In this document: in pieces, positions 42,559 through 52,325 of the stretch
Layout: the number at the start of each line of letters is the position of its first letter
Numbering within the stretch: position 1 is the first letter of the stretch
NCBI GenBank assembly: GCA_051861545.1
Contig: JBIMKP010000018.1
Coordinates: 22,674 to 86,673, forward strand
DNA: 64,000 nt
Direction of reading: 5' to 3'
Source: CAISCU01 sp051861545
GTDB taxonomy: Bacteria; Bacteroidota; Bacteroidia; UKL13-3
Position numbers and translations under genes: made by a program
The notes under the pieces: model-generated
Seen by the model: the letters and a program-made list of their open reading frames with translations, nothing else
Database searches by the model: none
What the model was told of the DNA's origin: nothing

Positions 42559-43165
42559 ATTTTAACCATTTGGGTGTATTGAATCCATTCTCTTTTATTT
42601 TATCTAAAACGGCATTCACTTTTGTTGGACTTACTTCAAATATAATACCCTCAAAATCTTCTTCTGCATGAGGATAGAATTTTAAATCGAATTGTTTAAA
42701 ATGTCTGATAAGTTCATGGTGTCTGGCAAAAGGAATTTCAATTTTATACTGATTAAACAAATCCTTTTTTACAATCTCCACTTTCTCAAGACAAGCTTCA
42801 GATGCGCCTCCGTATGCTGCAATTAAACCGGGAACTCCTAATAATTTTCCTCCAAAATAACGCACAACCACTACTAAAATATTAGTCAGATTTTTCGCCA
42901 AAATGGTTCTGAGTATAGGTCTTCCTGCTGTTCCTGATGGCTCTCTGTCGTCTGAACTTTTTTGAAAGGAGGAATCAGGTTCCAATACCAAAGCCCAGCA
43001 ATGATGTGCTGCCGAATAATGTTCCTTTTTTAATTGCTGAATAATATCTTTAGCTTCATGTTCAGTTTTGATTGGATAAGCATAAGCAATAAACCTGCTT
43101 GCACGCTCTCTTAATTCCGCCTCACAATTGCTTTTAATGGTTTGATATGAATCAGTAAACAACAT
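42548..43165 (-). CDS. YigZ/IMPACT family protein
   Basis: 205 residues. The core shows FIAYAYPIKTEHEAKDIIQQL, AAHHCWALVL, DDREPSGTAGRPILRTI, and NILVVVVRYFGGKLLGVPGLIAAYG, all typical of the IMPACT/UPF0029 N-terminal domain, with a ferredoxin-like C-terminal part. The human counterpart acts on translational control; the bacterial role is not known. Its end overlaps the metallopeptidase start by 11 bases. Confidence 0.93.
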   Translation of the reverse strand: MLFTDSYQTIKSNCEAELRERASRFIAYAYPIKTEHEAKDIIQQLKKEHYSAAHHCWALVLEPDSSFQKSSDDREPSGTAGRPILRTILAKNLTNILVVVVRYFGGKLLGVPGLIAAYGGASEACLEKVEIVKKDLFNQYKIEIPFARHHELIRHFKQFDLKFYPHAEEDFEGIIFEVSPTKVNAVLDKIKENGFNTPKWLKYEK

Positions 43166-43168
43166 TGT

Positions 43169-44026
43169 TTATATCGACATTAAAGCAATGGCAAGCAAAG
43201 CAAGACTTAAACCAATCCATTTGTTTTTAGTCAGAATTTCTTTAAAAAACAAAACTGAAAACAAGGTACTGGCCAAAACAATTCCAATATTATTGATAGG
43301 AAAAATAATAGTAGCGTTTGAACCCTGTAAAGTTTTAACAAGAAAAAACATGCTGAAATAATTTGGCAATCCTAATAGCAATCCCCATAAAATGGAATTT
43401 AAATCGAGTTTGGTTTTACCTGTAATAATTCCACCAATTAGAATAATAGAACCCAATAAAAATGCATTTAAAAACACTGTTGTCACAATTGTATCAGCGC
43501 TATAAGCCGGAATAAACATTTCTTCCAAATAATGTAAAATCGAATCAATAAAACCACTTCCTACAAAAACCAATAATGGTAATATCCACGAATTGGTTGA
43601 TGTTGAATGTTCTTCATTTGTTCTACTCATGATAACAACAGCTATCATAGAAACAACAATCCCTATTACACCAATAATTCCAGGCATTTCATTATGAAGA
43701 AAAACAGCTATCAAAACCGGAATCACAACAGATAATTTTGCCGCAACCATACTAACAGAAACACCCATTTTCTGCGCAGTTAGTCCAATGCAAAAGAGAA
43801 TACTAATGAATAAAGAGCCCAATATCAAAGTATAAATATACCAATCTGTATTCCAAACCTGAATTTGAAAAACTGTTGTATCTGCTAGTAGATTTCCTAT
43901 AATTCCGCAACTAAGGTAATTCATTACAATTGCCTGAAATGTTTGCACTTTTTTAATTTCAAAAATCTTAAAAAAGCTTACAGTTATTGTTGAAAATAAA
44001 ATACTAAGCAGTAAAAAAACGACCAT
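43169..44026 (-). CDS. EamA/DMT family transporter
   Basis: 285 residues with ten hydrophobic helices in two similar halves: FLLLSILFSTITVSFFKI, VSMVAAKLSVVIPVLIAVFLHNEM in the first and NATIIFPINNIGIVLASTLFSVLFFKEIL in the second. That is the EamA pattern of drug/metabolite transporters. The start lies inside the end of ribD (23-base overlap), so it belongs to the same operon. The substrate is unknown. Confidence 0.88.
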   Translation of the reverse strand: MVVFLLLSILFSTITVSFFKIFEIKKVQTFQAIVMNYLSCGIIGNLLADTTVFQIQVWNTDWYIYTLILGSLFISILFCIGLTAQKMGVSVSMVAAKLSVVIPVLIAVFLHNEMPGIIGVIGIVVSMIAVVIMSRTNEEHSTSTNSWILPLLVFVGSGFIDSILHYLEEMFIPAYSADTIVTTVFLNAFLLGSIILIGGIITGKTKLDLNSILWGLLLGLPNYFSMFFLVKTLQGSNATIIFPINNIGIVLASTLFSVLFFKEILTKNKWIGLSLALLAIALMSI

Positions 44027-45068
44027 TGATATATCTTTTAAAAATACTATTATCTAATTCACCTGATTCATTCAAAACACCATGTATAGCTGGAGCGCGA
44101 ACTCCTTCTGAGATGTGAGCAGGTGTATAAAAAACCTGGGCTTCATCCCAATTTCCAGATTCAATTACATGGGTTAAAATTTGTAAACCACCTTCAATAA
44201 TGAGACTTTGTTTACCTACTTCAAACATTTTTCGTTTAACATACTCCATCCAATCTTCGGATTCTTCATATTTCAACCAGCTTGTTAAACTATTGTTTTT
44301 TTCTTCTTTTTTGTTGATGATCCAAGTCTCTTGAGAATTGTCAAAAATCTTTAAACCCGAAGGCAATTTTAGATTTCTATCAACCACAATTCTCAAAGGA
44401 TTTCTTCCAACCCAAGCCCTTGCGTTTAATGCAGGATTATCGAGCAAGGCGGTATTGCTTCCAACCAAAATTGCATCTTCTTCGGTTCTCCATTTATGCA
44501 CCTGTTTTTGAACAATAAAACCCGTGATATGTCTTGCTTGTTCAAACTCTTCTTTGCTCATTTTATTGGCATCAGGAGCAATATATCCACTTAAAGTTTG
44601 AGCCCATTTTAAGATAATATAAGGCTCCTTTTTTGTGATGTATTTGATAAACCTTCGATTTAACCATTTACATTCCTCTTCCAAAATTCCAGAAATTACT
44701 TCTATTCCTGCTTCTTTCAACAATTGAATTCCTTTACCAGCAACCAATTCATTGGGATCATTCATCCCTATAACTACCTTTTTAATTCCTGATTGAATAA
44801 TTAAATTGGCACAAGGAGGTGTTTTTCCAAAATGAGAGCAGGGTTCCAAATTCACATAAAGAGTGCAATCTGGCAAAATTGAAGGATCTTTTAATGAAAG
44901 AATACAATTCACTTCTGCATGTGCTTCACCAAATTTTTGATGAAATCCTTCAGCTACAATTATCCCATCATACACCAAAACCGAACCCACCAAAGGATTG
45001 GGTGCAACTTTACCCCTACCCGCTTCTGCAAGTTCAAGGCATCTACTCATGAATAAAGAATGGTTCAT
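44004..45068 (-). CDS. ribD: riboflavin biosynthesis deaminase/reductase RibD
   Basis: 354 residues joining a CMP/dCMP-deaminase domain (about 1-150), with the zinc ligands in HAEVNC and PCSHFGKTPPC, and a reductase domain with WAQTLSGYIA, RTEEDAILVGSNTALLDNPALNAR and SLIIEGGLQILTHVI. It carries out the second and third steps of riboflavin synthesis from GTP. I start at MNHSLFMSRCLELA because a -7-like box (TACTTTCG) lies just upstream on the minus strand; a longer frame would add nine residues. Confidence 0.95.
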   Translation of the reverse strand: MNHSLFMSRCLELAEAGRGKVAPNPLVGSVLVYDGIIVAEGFHQKFGEAHAEVNCILSLKDPSILPDCTLYVNLEPCSHFGKTPPCANLIIQSGIKKVVIGMNDPNELVAGKGIQLLKEAGIEVISGILEEECKWLNRRFIKYITKKEPYIILKWAQTLSGYIAPDANKMSKEEFEQARHITGFIVQKQVHKWRTEEDAILVGSNTALLDNPALNARAWVGRNPLRIVVDRNLKLPSGLKIFDNSQETWIINKKEEKNNSLTSWLKYEESEDWMEYVKRKMFEVGKQSLIIEGGLQILTHVIESGNWDEAQVFYTPAHISEGVRAPAIHGVLNESGELDNSIFKRYINGRFFTA

Positions 45069-45121
45069 CAATGCCACGAAAGTAGTATTTTGCAAGACTT
45101 ATTTCTAAGCCTTAAAGAACG

Positions 45122-45967
45122 ATGTTAGTTTCAGAATTTCTTCCATATGCAAAAAACCTACTCAAACATATATATGAACCGGCTGAGGCACACGAGATTG
45201 TTTGCATTTTAATTGAAGAAATCCTACTCATTAAAAAGCAGCATCTCAATATTTTAGATAAAGAAATTGATTCTGCCGAGGAAATGAAACTGAGTTATTG
45301 TATTGAAGAATTACAAAAAGGGAAACCACTTCAATATGTATTAGGATATGCTTGGTTCAGAAAAATTGTAGTCGATGTTAATGAGTCGGTTTTAATTCCA
45401 CGCCCTGAAACTGAAGAATTAATTGATTGGCTTTTGGAAGAAAATCAATCAAAAACCGATTTAAAGATTTTAGACATTGGAACAGGTTCAGCTTGCATAG
45501 CCATTTCAATTGCCAAAGAAAAAAAGAACTGGAATATTAGCGCAATTGATGTTTCTGATGATGCATTGGAAGTAGCCCAACATAATGCGAAAAAGAATGT
45601 TTGCAGTATTCAGTTTAAACAATTGGATATACTTTCTCCAGAAGCTGAGCAGTTTATAAAAGAGCAAAAATTTGATATCATTATTAGCAATCCACCTTAT
45701 ATTCCAGAAAAAGAAAAAGCAGAGATGCATATCAATGTAAAAGAATTTGAGCCATCGATTGCCTTGTTTGTGCCAGATATCAATCCGCTTTTATTTTACC
45801 AGAGAATTATAGAATTGTTTAATGGACTCATCTATTTTGAAATTGCTGCATCTCAAGAAAAAAACCTTTTTCAACTTGCAGAAAACCTTCAAAGAGAAAT
45901 TCTGATTAAAAATGATATGAGTGGAAATCCAAGAATGGCGAAGGTATTTCCTAGTTCACATCCATAA
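45122..45967 (+). CDS. prmC: release factor glutamine methyltransferase PrmC
   Basis: 281 residues with the family's ILDIGTGSACIAISIA (SAM motif I), the catalytic NPPYI motif (IISNPPYIPEKEK), and the N-terminal helix bundle ending VNESVLIPRPETEELIDWLL. It methylates the Gln of the GGQ motif of release factors 1 and 2. It is divergent from ribD, and the two share a short promoter region with TATTTTGC near 45086. Confidence 0.95.
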   Translation: MLVSEFLPYAKNLLKHIYEPAEAHEIVCILIEEILLIKKQHLNILDKEIDSAEEMKLSYCIEELQKGKPLQYVLGYAWFRKIVVDVNESVLIPRPETEELIDWLLEENQSKTDLKILDIGTGSACIAISIAKEKKNWNISAIDVSDDALEVAQHNAKKNVCSIQFKQLDILSPEAEQFIKEQKFDIIISNPPYIPEKEKAEMHINVKEFEPSIALFVPDINPLLFYQRIIELFNGLIYFEIAASQEKNLFQLAENLQREILIKNDMSGNPRMAKVFPSSHP

Positions 45968-46067
45968 AAAAACGAATCAAACTGCTTATATTTAACCACT
46001 TAAATAAAAGGCTTTTGCATTCATTAAAAAAAATAAGATTTTCACCCTTTAATAAAAACCTAAACCC

Positions 46068-48992
46068 ATGAGGAAAACTATTTTCATGATTAGTTTAGTA
46101 TTTGCAATACTGTTTGCAAATGCACAAACTAAATTCGAAACACAAACTTTAAAATCGGCCGATGGCAAATACCAATACACAATGGTAAGCAACGACCCTT
46201 TAAAAGTTAGAACTTATGTTTTAAAAAACGGACTCACAGTAATGATGAGCGTTAATAAAAAGCAACCTAGAGTTCAAACAATGATTGCCACTAAAGCTGG
46301 TAGCAAAAATGACCCTGCAGATAATACAGGTCTAGCCCATTACTTAGAACACATGTTATTTAAAGGAACAGATACCTATGGTACTTTAAACTGGGCTAAA
46401 GAAAAAGAGCAATTAGATAAAATTGACGCTCTTTATGAGTTGTACAACAAAACAATTGATGAGGCTAAAAGAAAAAATATTTATCACCAAATCGACTCAG
46501 TTTCTGGAGTGGCATCAAGTTTTGCTATTGCAAACGAATACGACAAAATGATGCAAGTTATTGGTGCACAAGGAACCAATGCATTTACTTCTTTAGAGCA
46601 AACAGTTTATGTAAATGATATTCCAGAAAACAACATTGAAAAATGGATTGGCATTGAAGCTGAAAGATTCCGTAATCCAATTTTACGTTTGTTTCATACA
46701 GAATTAGAGGCTGTTTACGAAGAGAAAAACATCTCACTAGACAATGATGGCCGTAAAGTTTTTGAAGCCATGTTACAAGGATTATTCAAGAAACATTCAT
46801 ATGGTACACAAACAACCATTGGAACTGTTGAACATTTGAAAAATCCATCATTGGTTAAAATCAGAAATTACTACAATACTTATTATGTGCCTAATAATAT
46901 GGCTATCATTTTATCAGGTGATATCGACCCTGACAAAATGATTCGTTTAATTGATGAAAAATTCTCTTACATGCAAGCAAAACCTGTTCCTTCATTCAGC
47001 TTTGCACCTGAAGTTCCGAGAACAAGTCCTGCAGAAATTAGTGTTTATGGTCCAGATGCCGAAAACCTAATGATAGGTTTCAGATTCCCAGGTGGTGGTA
47101 CCAAAGAATCGATGATGTTGCAAATGGCTGATATGTTATTATCGAATGCAAAAGCAGGATTAATCGATTTAAACCTAGTAAAAAAACAAGCTGTATTAAG
47201 CGCAGGTTCACAAACATGGGCTAATAAAGATTACAGCGTTATGTTTATTAGTGGAAAGCCTAAAAAAGATCAAAGTTTAGAAGAAGTTAAAACCTTACTT
47301 TTAAATCAATTAGAAAAATTAAAAAATGGTGAATTTGATGACGCTACTTTAAAAGCCATTATTGCTAATTTAAAAATCTACAAAATTAAAGAACGCGAGA
47401 ACAACGATGGAAGAGCTTATGCCATGTTAGACGCATTTTGTATGGATAGAAATTGGAAAAATGTATCAGAAGAATTAGAGCTAATGAGCAAAATTACTAA
47501 ACCAGAATTGGTTGAATTTGCAAAAAAATGGTTCAATAATGATTATGTTGTTGTTTATAAAAGATTAGGTGAAGATAAATCAATCACCAAAATCGAAAAA
47601 CCTGAAATCACTCCTGTGGAAGTAAACAGAAATGATGTTTCTCCATTTGTTAAACAAGTAACAGAGAGTCCTTCACCTTCTATCAAACCTAAATTCATTG
47701 ATTTCGATAAAGACATGACTCGTATGGGAAATGTATATTATGTTAGAAATACTGAATCAGGATTGTTCCAATTATACTATGTTTTGGAAATGGGAAAATT
47801 CAACGATTTAAAATTACCCGTTGCTGTAAACATGCTACAATACTTAGGAACAGACAAATATTCAGCGGAAGAAATCAGCAAAGAATTCTTTAAATTGGCT
47901 TGTGATTTTAGCGTGAATGTTTCAAATGAACAAGTTTATGTTTCATTAAGTGGATTGGATGAAAACTTTGTACCAGCAGTAAAATTATTCGAGCATTTAT
48001 TAGCTAATGCAAAACCTGACCAAGCAGCATTAAACACTATGATTGAAAGAACTCTAAAATCAAGAGAAGATGCTAAAAAGAACAAAGGTTTAATCTTTAG
48101 AGTAGCTCTTCAAAATTATGCGATGTATGGAGCAAAAAATCCTTTTAAACATGAATTAAGTGCTACAGAATTAAAGGCATTAAAAGCAGAAGAATTAGTT
48201 AAATACATTCACAATATTACTTCGTACACGCACAAAATCTGGTATTTTGGTCCACAAGAATTAAAAGGTTTAAACAGCATTCTTGCTAAAGAACATAAAA
48301 CTCCAAAAGTTGCTTTAAGTATCCCTAAGCCTGTAGAATTCGCAAGACAAGATACCAAAGAAAACAATGTTTTATTTGTGAATTATGATATGGTTCAAGC
48401 TGAAATCATGTGGTTAAGCAAAACAGCTGTTGGTTACGACCCAAGCAAAACAGCGATGATAACCATGTTTAATGAGTATTTCGGAGGAGGAATGTCATCA
48501 GTTGTTTTCCAAACCATTCGTGAAAGTAAAGCTTTGGCTTATTCTACGTATTCAAGGTACTTACAACCAAGCAAGAAAAACGATCCATATTATATAATGG
48601 CTTATGTTGGAACTCAATCAGACAAAATGAATGAAGCAGTTCCAGCAATGAATGAGTTATTAAATGACATGCCTCAGGCTGAAAACATGTTTGAAGCAGC
48701 AAAAAGTTCTTTGATTAATGGAATTGAAACACAAAGAACAAATGATGCTGATATCATTTTCTCATATGTTGCTAATGAAAAATTAGGCTTAACAAAAGAC
48801 ATCAACAAAGATGTATATGAAAGTTTACCTAAAATCACTTTAAAAGATGTTGTGAACTTTCAACAAACAACCTATAAAAACAAACCTTTCACTTATTGTG
48901 TAATGGGTTCAAAAGACAAAATTAAAATGGAAGATTTGTCGAAATACGGCAAAGTAACAGAAGTAAGTTTAGAAGAAATTTTCGGTTACTAA
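46068..48992 (+). CDS. exported M16 family zinc metallopeptidase
   Basis: 974 residues: signal peptide (MISLVFAILFANAQT), then the pitrilysin-type domain with the inverted zinc motif HXXEH in AHYLEHMLFKGTDTYG (near 90) and the third ligand Glu in ELEAVYEEKNISLDNDG. Three further M16-type domains follow, the last with YFGGGMSSVVFQTIRE, where the R/Y pair helps bind substrate. It probably degrades peptides in the periplasm. A promoter-like TTTG at 46014 with TAAGATTT 16 bases on lies upstream, and a strong terminator follows. Confidence 0.94.
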   Translation: MRKTIFMISLVFAILFANAQTKFETQTLKSADGKYQYTMVSNDPLKVRTYVLKNGLTVMMSVNKKQPRVQTMIATKAGSKNDPADNTGLAHYLEHMLFKGTDTYGTLNWAKEKEQLDKIDALYELYNKTIDEAKRKNIYHQIDSVSGVASSFAIANEYDKMMQVIGAQGTNAFTSLEQTVYVNDIPENNIEKWIGIEAERFRNPILRLFHTELEAVYEEKNISLDNDGRKVFEAMLQGLFKKHSYGTQTTIGTVEHLKNPSLVKIRNYYNTYYVPNNMAIILSGDIDPDKMIRLIDEKFSYMQAKPVPSFSFAPEVPRTSPAEISVYGPDAENLMIGFRFPGGGTKESMMLQMADMLLSNAKAGLIDLNLVKKQAVLSAGSQTWANKDYSVMFISGKPKKDQSLEEVKTLLLNQLEKLKNGEFDDATLKAIIANLKIYKIKERENNDGRAYAMLDAFCMDRNWKNVSEELELMSKITKPELVEFAKKWFNNDYVVVYKRLGEDKSITKIEKPEITPVEVNRNDVSPFVKQVTESPSPSIKPKFIDFDKDMTRMGNVYYVRNTESGLFQLYYVLEMGKFNDLKLPVAVNMLQYLGTDKYSAEEISKEFFKLACDFSVNVSNEQVYVSLSGLDENFVPAVKLFEHLLANAKPDQAALNTMIERTLKSREDAKKNKGLIFRVALQNYAMYGAKNPFKHELSATELKALKAEELVKYIHNITSYTHKIWYFGPQELKGLNSILAKEHKTPKVALSIPKPVEFARQDTKENNVLFVNYDMVQAEIMWLSKTAVGYDPSKTAMITMFNEYFGGGMSSVVFQTIRESKALAYSTYSRYLQPSKKNDPYYIMAYVGTQSDKMNEAVPAMNELLNDMPQAENMFEAAKSSLINGIETQRTNDADIIFSYVANEKLGLTKDINKDVYESLPKITLKDVVNFQQTTYKNKPFTYCVMGSKDKIKMEDLSKYGKVTEVSLEEIFGY

Positions 48993-49013
48993 TTCTCTAT
49001 CTAAAAATTAAAG

Positions 49014-49050
49014 AGCGGCTTGTATCGATTGATGCAAGCCGCTTTTTTTT
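49014..49050 (+). terminator. intrinsic terminator after the M16 peptidase gene
   Basis: The stem AGCGGCTTG/CAAGCCGCT closes a 12-base loop and is followed by eight T. Confidence 0.95.
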
Positions 49051-49104
49051 ATGAATTTGGAATCAAAAACAACAATATATAATTTTGAATAAAATACAGG
49101 TACC

Positions 49105-49347
49105 ATGGTAAGTAAACTCTCTTTAACTATTGAAAAAGAAGTCATTGACCGTTCCAAAATCTATGCAAAAAAAACTGGAAGAAGTTTATCTGAGATAATT
49201 GAAAATTACTTAATTACAATTACTGAAGAAAGTGAAAATGATCAAATATCTCCTAAAATAAAAAAATTAGTAGGTGTTGTAAATCTTCCTGAGGATTTTA
49301 ACGAAAAGGCAGAATTACAAGCTGCAATAGAAAATAAACACTTATAA
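49105..49347 (+). CDS. DUF6364-type antitoxin
   Basis: 80 residues: MVSKLSLTIEKEVIDRSKIY with KKTGRSLSEIIENYL forms a ribbon-helix-helix-like DNA-binding part, and the acidic tail (ISPKIKKLVGVVNLPEDF) is of the kind that masks a PIN-domain toxin. The next gene is a broken PIN toxin whose former start codon overlaps this stop. The antitoxin itself has no damage. Confidence 0.88.
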   Translation: MVSKLSLTIEKEVIDRSKIYAKKTGRSLSEIIENYLITITEESENDQISPKIKKLVGVVNLPEDFNEKAELQAAIENKHL

Positions 49348-49766
49348 AAAAGCTATTTTTAGATGAGAATATAATTGTTGACTTAATAGCAGATAGAAAA
49401 TCCTTTAGCAAATAGGCTATTCAAATTTTTCAAAAAGCAGACTCATAAGAATTGATCCTCATCACCTCATCTCATTCAATTGCCACAACGCACTATCTTT
49501 TGAAAAAATATTTATCGGAAAAAGAGTTGAGAGATGTTTTATATAATCTATTAGATTTCATTTCTGTTATTCCTGTTGATGTTGATATTCTTAAAAAGGG
49601 ACTTCGGTCAAATCATAAAGATTTTGAAGACTCTACACAAATCAATTGTGCATCAACAATTGAAAAAATTGATATCATTGTAACACGAAATACAAAGGAT
49701 TTTAAAGATATTGAAATAGCCGCCTATAACCATGATGAAATAATATTGAAAATAGAAAACAGATAA
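49344..49766 (+). pseudogene. inactivated PIN-domain toxin gene
   Basis: One reading frame runs from 49344 to 49766 and gives a PIN-type protein of about 140 residues if two stops are ignored: KKLFLDENIIVDLIADRKSF (the first catalytic Asp in the ILLD-like strand), LITSSHSIATTHYLLKKYL, and EDSTQINCASTIEKIDIIVTRNTKDF. The expected ATG overlapping the antitoxin stop reads ATA (49344-49346). In-frame stops are TAG at 49413-49415 and TAA at 49446-49448, both most likely former Tyr codons. No frameshift is seen. A TTG at 49452 could open the remaining 104 residues, but these lack the first Asp. Confidence 0.88.
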
Positions 49767-49817
49767 CAATAAAAAGTTCCCCATCATCTATTTCAATCTT
49801 TTTTTATATATTGAATC

Positions 49818-50948
49818 ATGAAAAAACTAATTCTGTTTGTATTAAGCTTTTCTACAATGGCCCTTGCTTCTGCCCAAATTGTTCCTACAAAAATATGCAC
49901 TCTACCTAGTGTTTTAGCAGAATCATCTGGCTTGCTTAAAACAGGTGCCAATCGCTTTTTTAGTCACAATGATAGTGGCTCGGACCCCGTATTAACTGAA
50001 TTTGATTCAAGCGGAACAATAAAAAGAAGATTGTATATCAATGCCTCGAATGTTGATTGGGAAGATATTACAACAGATGCCAGCGGCAAAGTTTATATTG
50101 GTGAGTTTGGCAATAATAATAATGACAGAAAAAATCTTCGAATTTATATCATGGCCAATCCTTCAAGCTTTACTAGAGATACAACCAGTGTGGGGATTTT
50201 AAACTTTTCTTACCAAGGACAAACCGCATTTCCTCCAGCAGCAGATGCTTTAAATTATGATATGGAAGCTATGTTTTGGTGGAATGATAGCTTGTTTCTT
50301 TTCAGCAAAAATAGAACAAGTCCATATAATGGTTATACTGTAATGTATGCGCTTCCTGCAAAAGCCGGAACCTACGTAGCTTCAAAAAGAGATAGTTTTT
50401 ATACTGGCGCCGGAGCCTGGTTAAACCAATCAATTACTGGTGCAGCTATAAGTCAGGATGGTAAAAAAGTAGTATTATTAGGCTATGATAAACTTTGGCT
50501 TTTTAAAGGATATACTGGAAACAAATTTCTAAAAGGACAGGTAAACACTTATACATTTAATGCCTTGAGTCAAAAAGAAGGAATCTGTTTTTCCGATTCA
50601 AATACTCTTTATTTTACTGAAGAATCGAGCCCTTTAAGTGATGCATCTTTGTTTAGATTTAAATTACCTAACCAAAGCAATGAACTTCAATCCAAAAAAA
50701 AAGAAATAAACGATTTTAATATTTATCCGAATCCATTTCAGGATAAATTATGTATTCAAAATCCAACAGAAAAAAAATTAGGATTGATGTTATTGGATAT
50801 GAATGGAATCAAAATAATTGAGAAAGAATTTAACTCTAAAGAAATTTGTTTAGAAGATGAAATTTCGGCATTAAATCCGGGTAATTATCTAATTGGAATT
50901 ATAGAGAACAACAAGGTGATTTATTCTGAGAAAGTAAGTAAATATTGA
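49818..50948 (+). CDS. secreted protein with T9SS sorting domain
   Basis: 376 residues: signal peptide (ending LASAQ), a beta-propeller-like body (LAESSGLLKTGANRFFSHNDSG, WEDITTDASGKVYIGEFGNN, YDMEAMFWWNDSLFLFSKN), and a C-terminal T9SS domain (FNIYPNPFQDKLCIQN to YSEKVSKY). The body resembles SdiA-regulated or phytase-like propellers with their ESSG and NNN motifs, but no active site can be assigned. An OmpA-family gene follows 15 bases downstream. Confidence 0.8.
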   Translation: MKKLILFVLSFSTMALASAQIVPTKICTLPSVLAESSGLLKTGANRFFSHNDSGSDPVLTEFDSSGTIKRRLYINASNVDWEDITTDASGKVYIGEFGNNNNDRKNLRIYIMANPSSFTRDTTSVGILNFSYQGQTAFPPAADALNYDMEAMFWWNDSLFLFSKNRTSPYNGYTVMYALPAKAGTYVASKRDSFYTGAGAWLNQSITGAAISQDGKKVVLLGYDKLWLFKGYTGNKFLKGQVNTYTFNALSQKEGICFSDSNTLYFTEESSPLSDASLFRFKLPNQSNELQSKKKEINDFNIYPNPFQDKLCIQNPTEKKLGLMLLDMNGIKIIEKEFNSKEICLEDEISALNPGNYLIGIIENNKVIYSEKVSKY

Positions 50949-50963
50949 TTTGAACAAATTTTA

Positions 50964-52214
50964 ATGCGGTATTTTCTAGGACTTATTTTCTTTTTCACTT
51001 CCTTTTTTGGTTCTACCCAAAACCTGGTTCCAAACGGTAATTTCGAATCAACATATGGACATGGTGTAAGTCATTGGGTGCAGCCGCCTGGTGAGTTTTA
51101 TCATTATGAAGATATGTGGCTTGACACAAGTGGAGAAAAATATTACAATCACTTAAACGGGCTTTGTTTAATACATCCATTGCCTAGTGAATACATGTAT
51201 GTTTTATTGAAAGAACCGATCCAAGAAGGGAAACAATATTGCATCAAATTCAAATTGTTCTTTAAATCAAATCAGTGGGACCGTCCAGAATGGTTGAAGA
51301 AAGTACAAATGGCTTTTTTGAATGAAGGAATTGAACTCAATAAGAGAACACGAATATTTGAACAAGCTGATTTAGAATTCGAAGTTGATACCATGAGTGA
51401 AAGACCATTTTGGCAATATGTTGAAACCTCCTTCACAGCTCAACGCAGCGGAAAGTACTTATACATTGGACGCTTTTTTGATGATGAAACAGGAAAGGCA
51501 CTTGATGAATGGACTGAATTTGAAAAACAAACTTTGCTAGAAAGAGATGAATGGGTTCAATTTACAAAAGATAGTTTTAATGGAAGAAGTCTTGAATTTG
51601 ATGAACCAAAAAACAAAAGAGATTTAAAACGACAGGTTAAACTTCTAACTGATTTCACCAAAGTAAATGCATATCAAAGAGACACAACTGTAAGATGGAT
51701 TAACAGATGGTATCAAGGCTATCTCGATTCTTGCAAAAACGCGCGTTTACAAGCTATGTACTTTCAAGTTAGAGCATACTTTGATGATATCTGCATCAGC
51801 GAAAAACAACTCGATGGAACCTGTAATTGCAGTGATACATTAAGGCCTCCACGATTCGAAAAAGGAAAAACTTATACATTACAAAATATCTTTTTTGATT
51901 TAGATAAATCAAGCTTAAAAATAGAATCAAGCATTGAACTTGAAAAATTATATCAAACATTAAACGAAAATCCTGGCTTACATATCCAGATTATTGGTCA
52001 CACAGATAGTATTAACTCAGCCTCATATAATCTGAAATTATCATCTGATAGAGCAAAAAAAGTAATGAATTGGTTAATATCAAAAGGCATTTCTGCCAAA
52101 CGACTTGAATTCAAAGGTTATGGTGAGGAAAAACCCATTGCAGATAACTCTACAGAAGAAGGTAGAGCTATGAATAGAAGGGTGGAATTTCTGGTCACAA
52201 AATCAGAAAAATAA
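50964..52214 (+). CDS. OmpA family outer-membrane/peptidoglycan-binding protein
   Basis: 416 residues with a signal peptide (YFLGLIFFFTSFFGSTQ), a long N-terminal part with a galactose-binding-like fold (LVPNGNFESTYGHGVSHWV), and a C-terminal OmpA domain from about 305 (NIFFDLDKSSLKIES, IIGHTDSINSASYNLKLSSDRAKKV, LEFKGYGEEKPIADN, NRRVEFLV). The C-terminal domain should bind peptidoglycan. The N-terminal domain may sit on the surface. Whether it spans the outer membrane as a barrel is not shown by the sequence. Confidence 0.9.
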   Translation: MRYFLGLIFFFTSFFGSTQNLVPNGNFESTYGHGVSHWVQPPGEFYHYEDMWLDTSGEKYYNHLNGLCLIHPLPSEYMYVLLKEPIQEGKQYCIKFKLFFKSNQWDRPEWLKKVQMAFLNEGIELNKRTRIFEQADLEFEVDTMSERPFWQYVETSFTAQRSGKYLYIGRFFDDETGKALDEWTEFEKQTLLERDEWVQFTKDSFNGRSLEFDEPKNKRDLKRQVKLLTDFTKVNAYQRDTTVRWINRWYQGYLDSCKNARLQAMYFQVRAYFDDICISEKQLDGTCNCSDTLRPPRFEKGKTYTLQNIFFDLDKSSLKIESSIELEKLYQTLNENPGLHIQIIGHTDSINSASYNLKLSSDRAKKVMNWLISKGISAKRLEFKGYGEEKPIADNSTEEGRAMNRRVEFLVTKSEK

Positions 52215-52290
52215 ATTAAAAAAATACATCTGAATAAATTTTAAAATATTATTTTTCAGGCATTTACCAAATATTTATCGCCATAAAGTA

Positions 52291-52318
52291 GTTTATATTA
52301 TAAACCAGTTTATATTTG
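52291..52318 (+). promoter_or_regulatory. promoter with palindromic operator-like site
   Basis: TATATTTG at 52311-52318 is a perfect -7 box, 7 bases before the next start codon. Upstream lies GTTTATA T TATAAAC (52291-52305), a perfect 7-base inverted repeat, with a third GTTTATA half-site overlapping the -7 box. The operon's last gene is a winged-helix regulator, so self-control through this site is possible. Confidence 0.5.
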
Positions 52319-52325
52319 CTCCGTC

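Noticed and set aside
49344..49766. Stop-codon recoding that would let the PIN toxin be made
   Set aside because: Both TAG and TAA occur in the frame and the start codon is also lost; no recoding signal is seen. Simple decay explains it better.
49452..49766. A separate 104-residue gene starting at TTG
   Set aside because: It is the C-terminal part of the PIN toxin without the first catalytic Asp strand, in the same frame as the broken upstream part.
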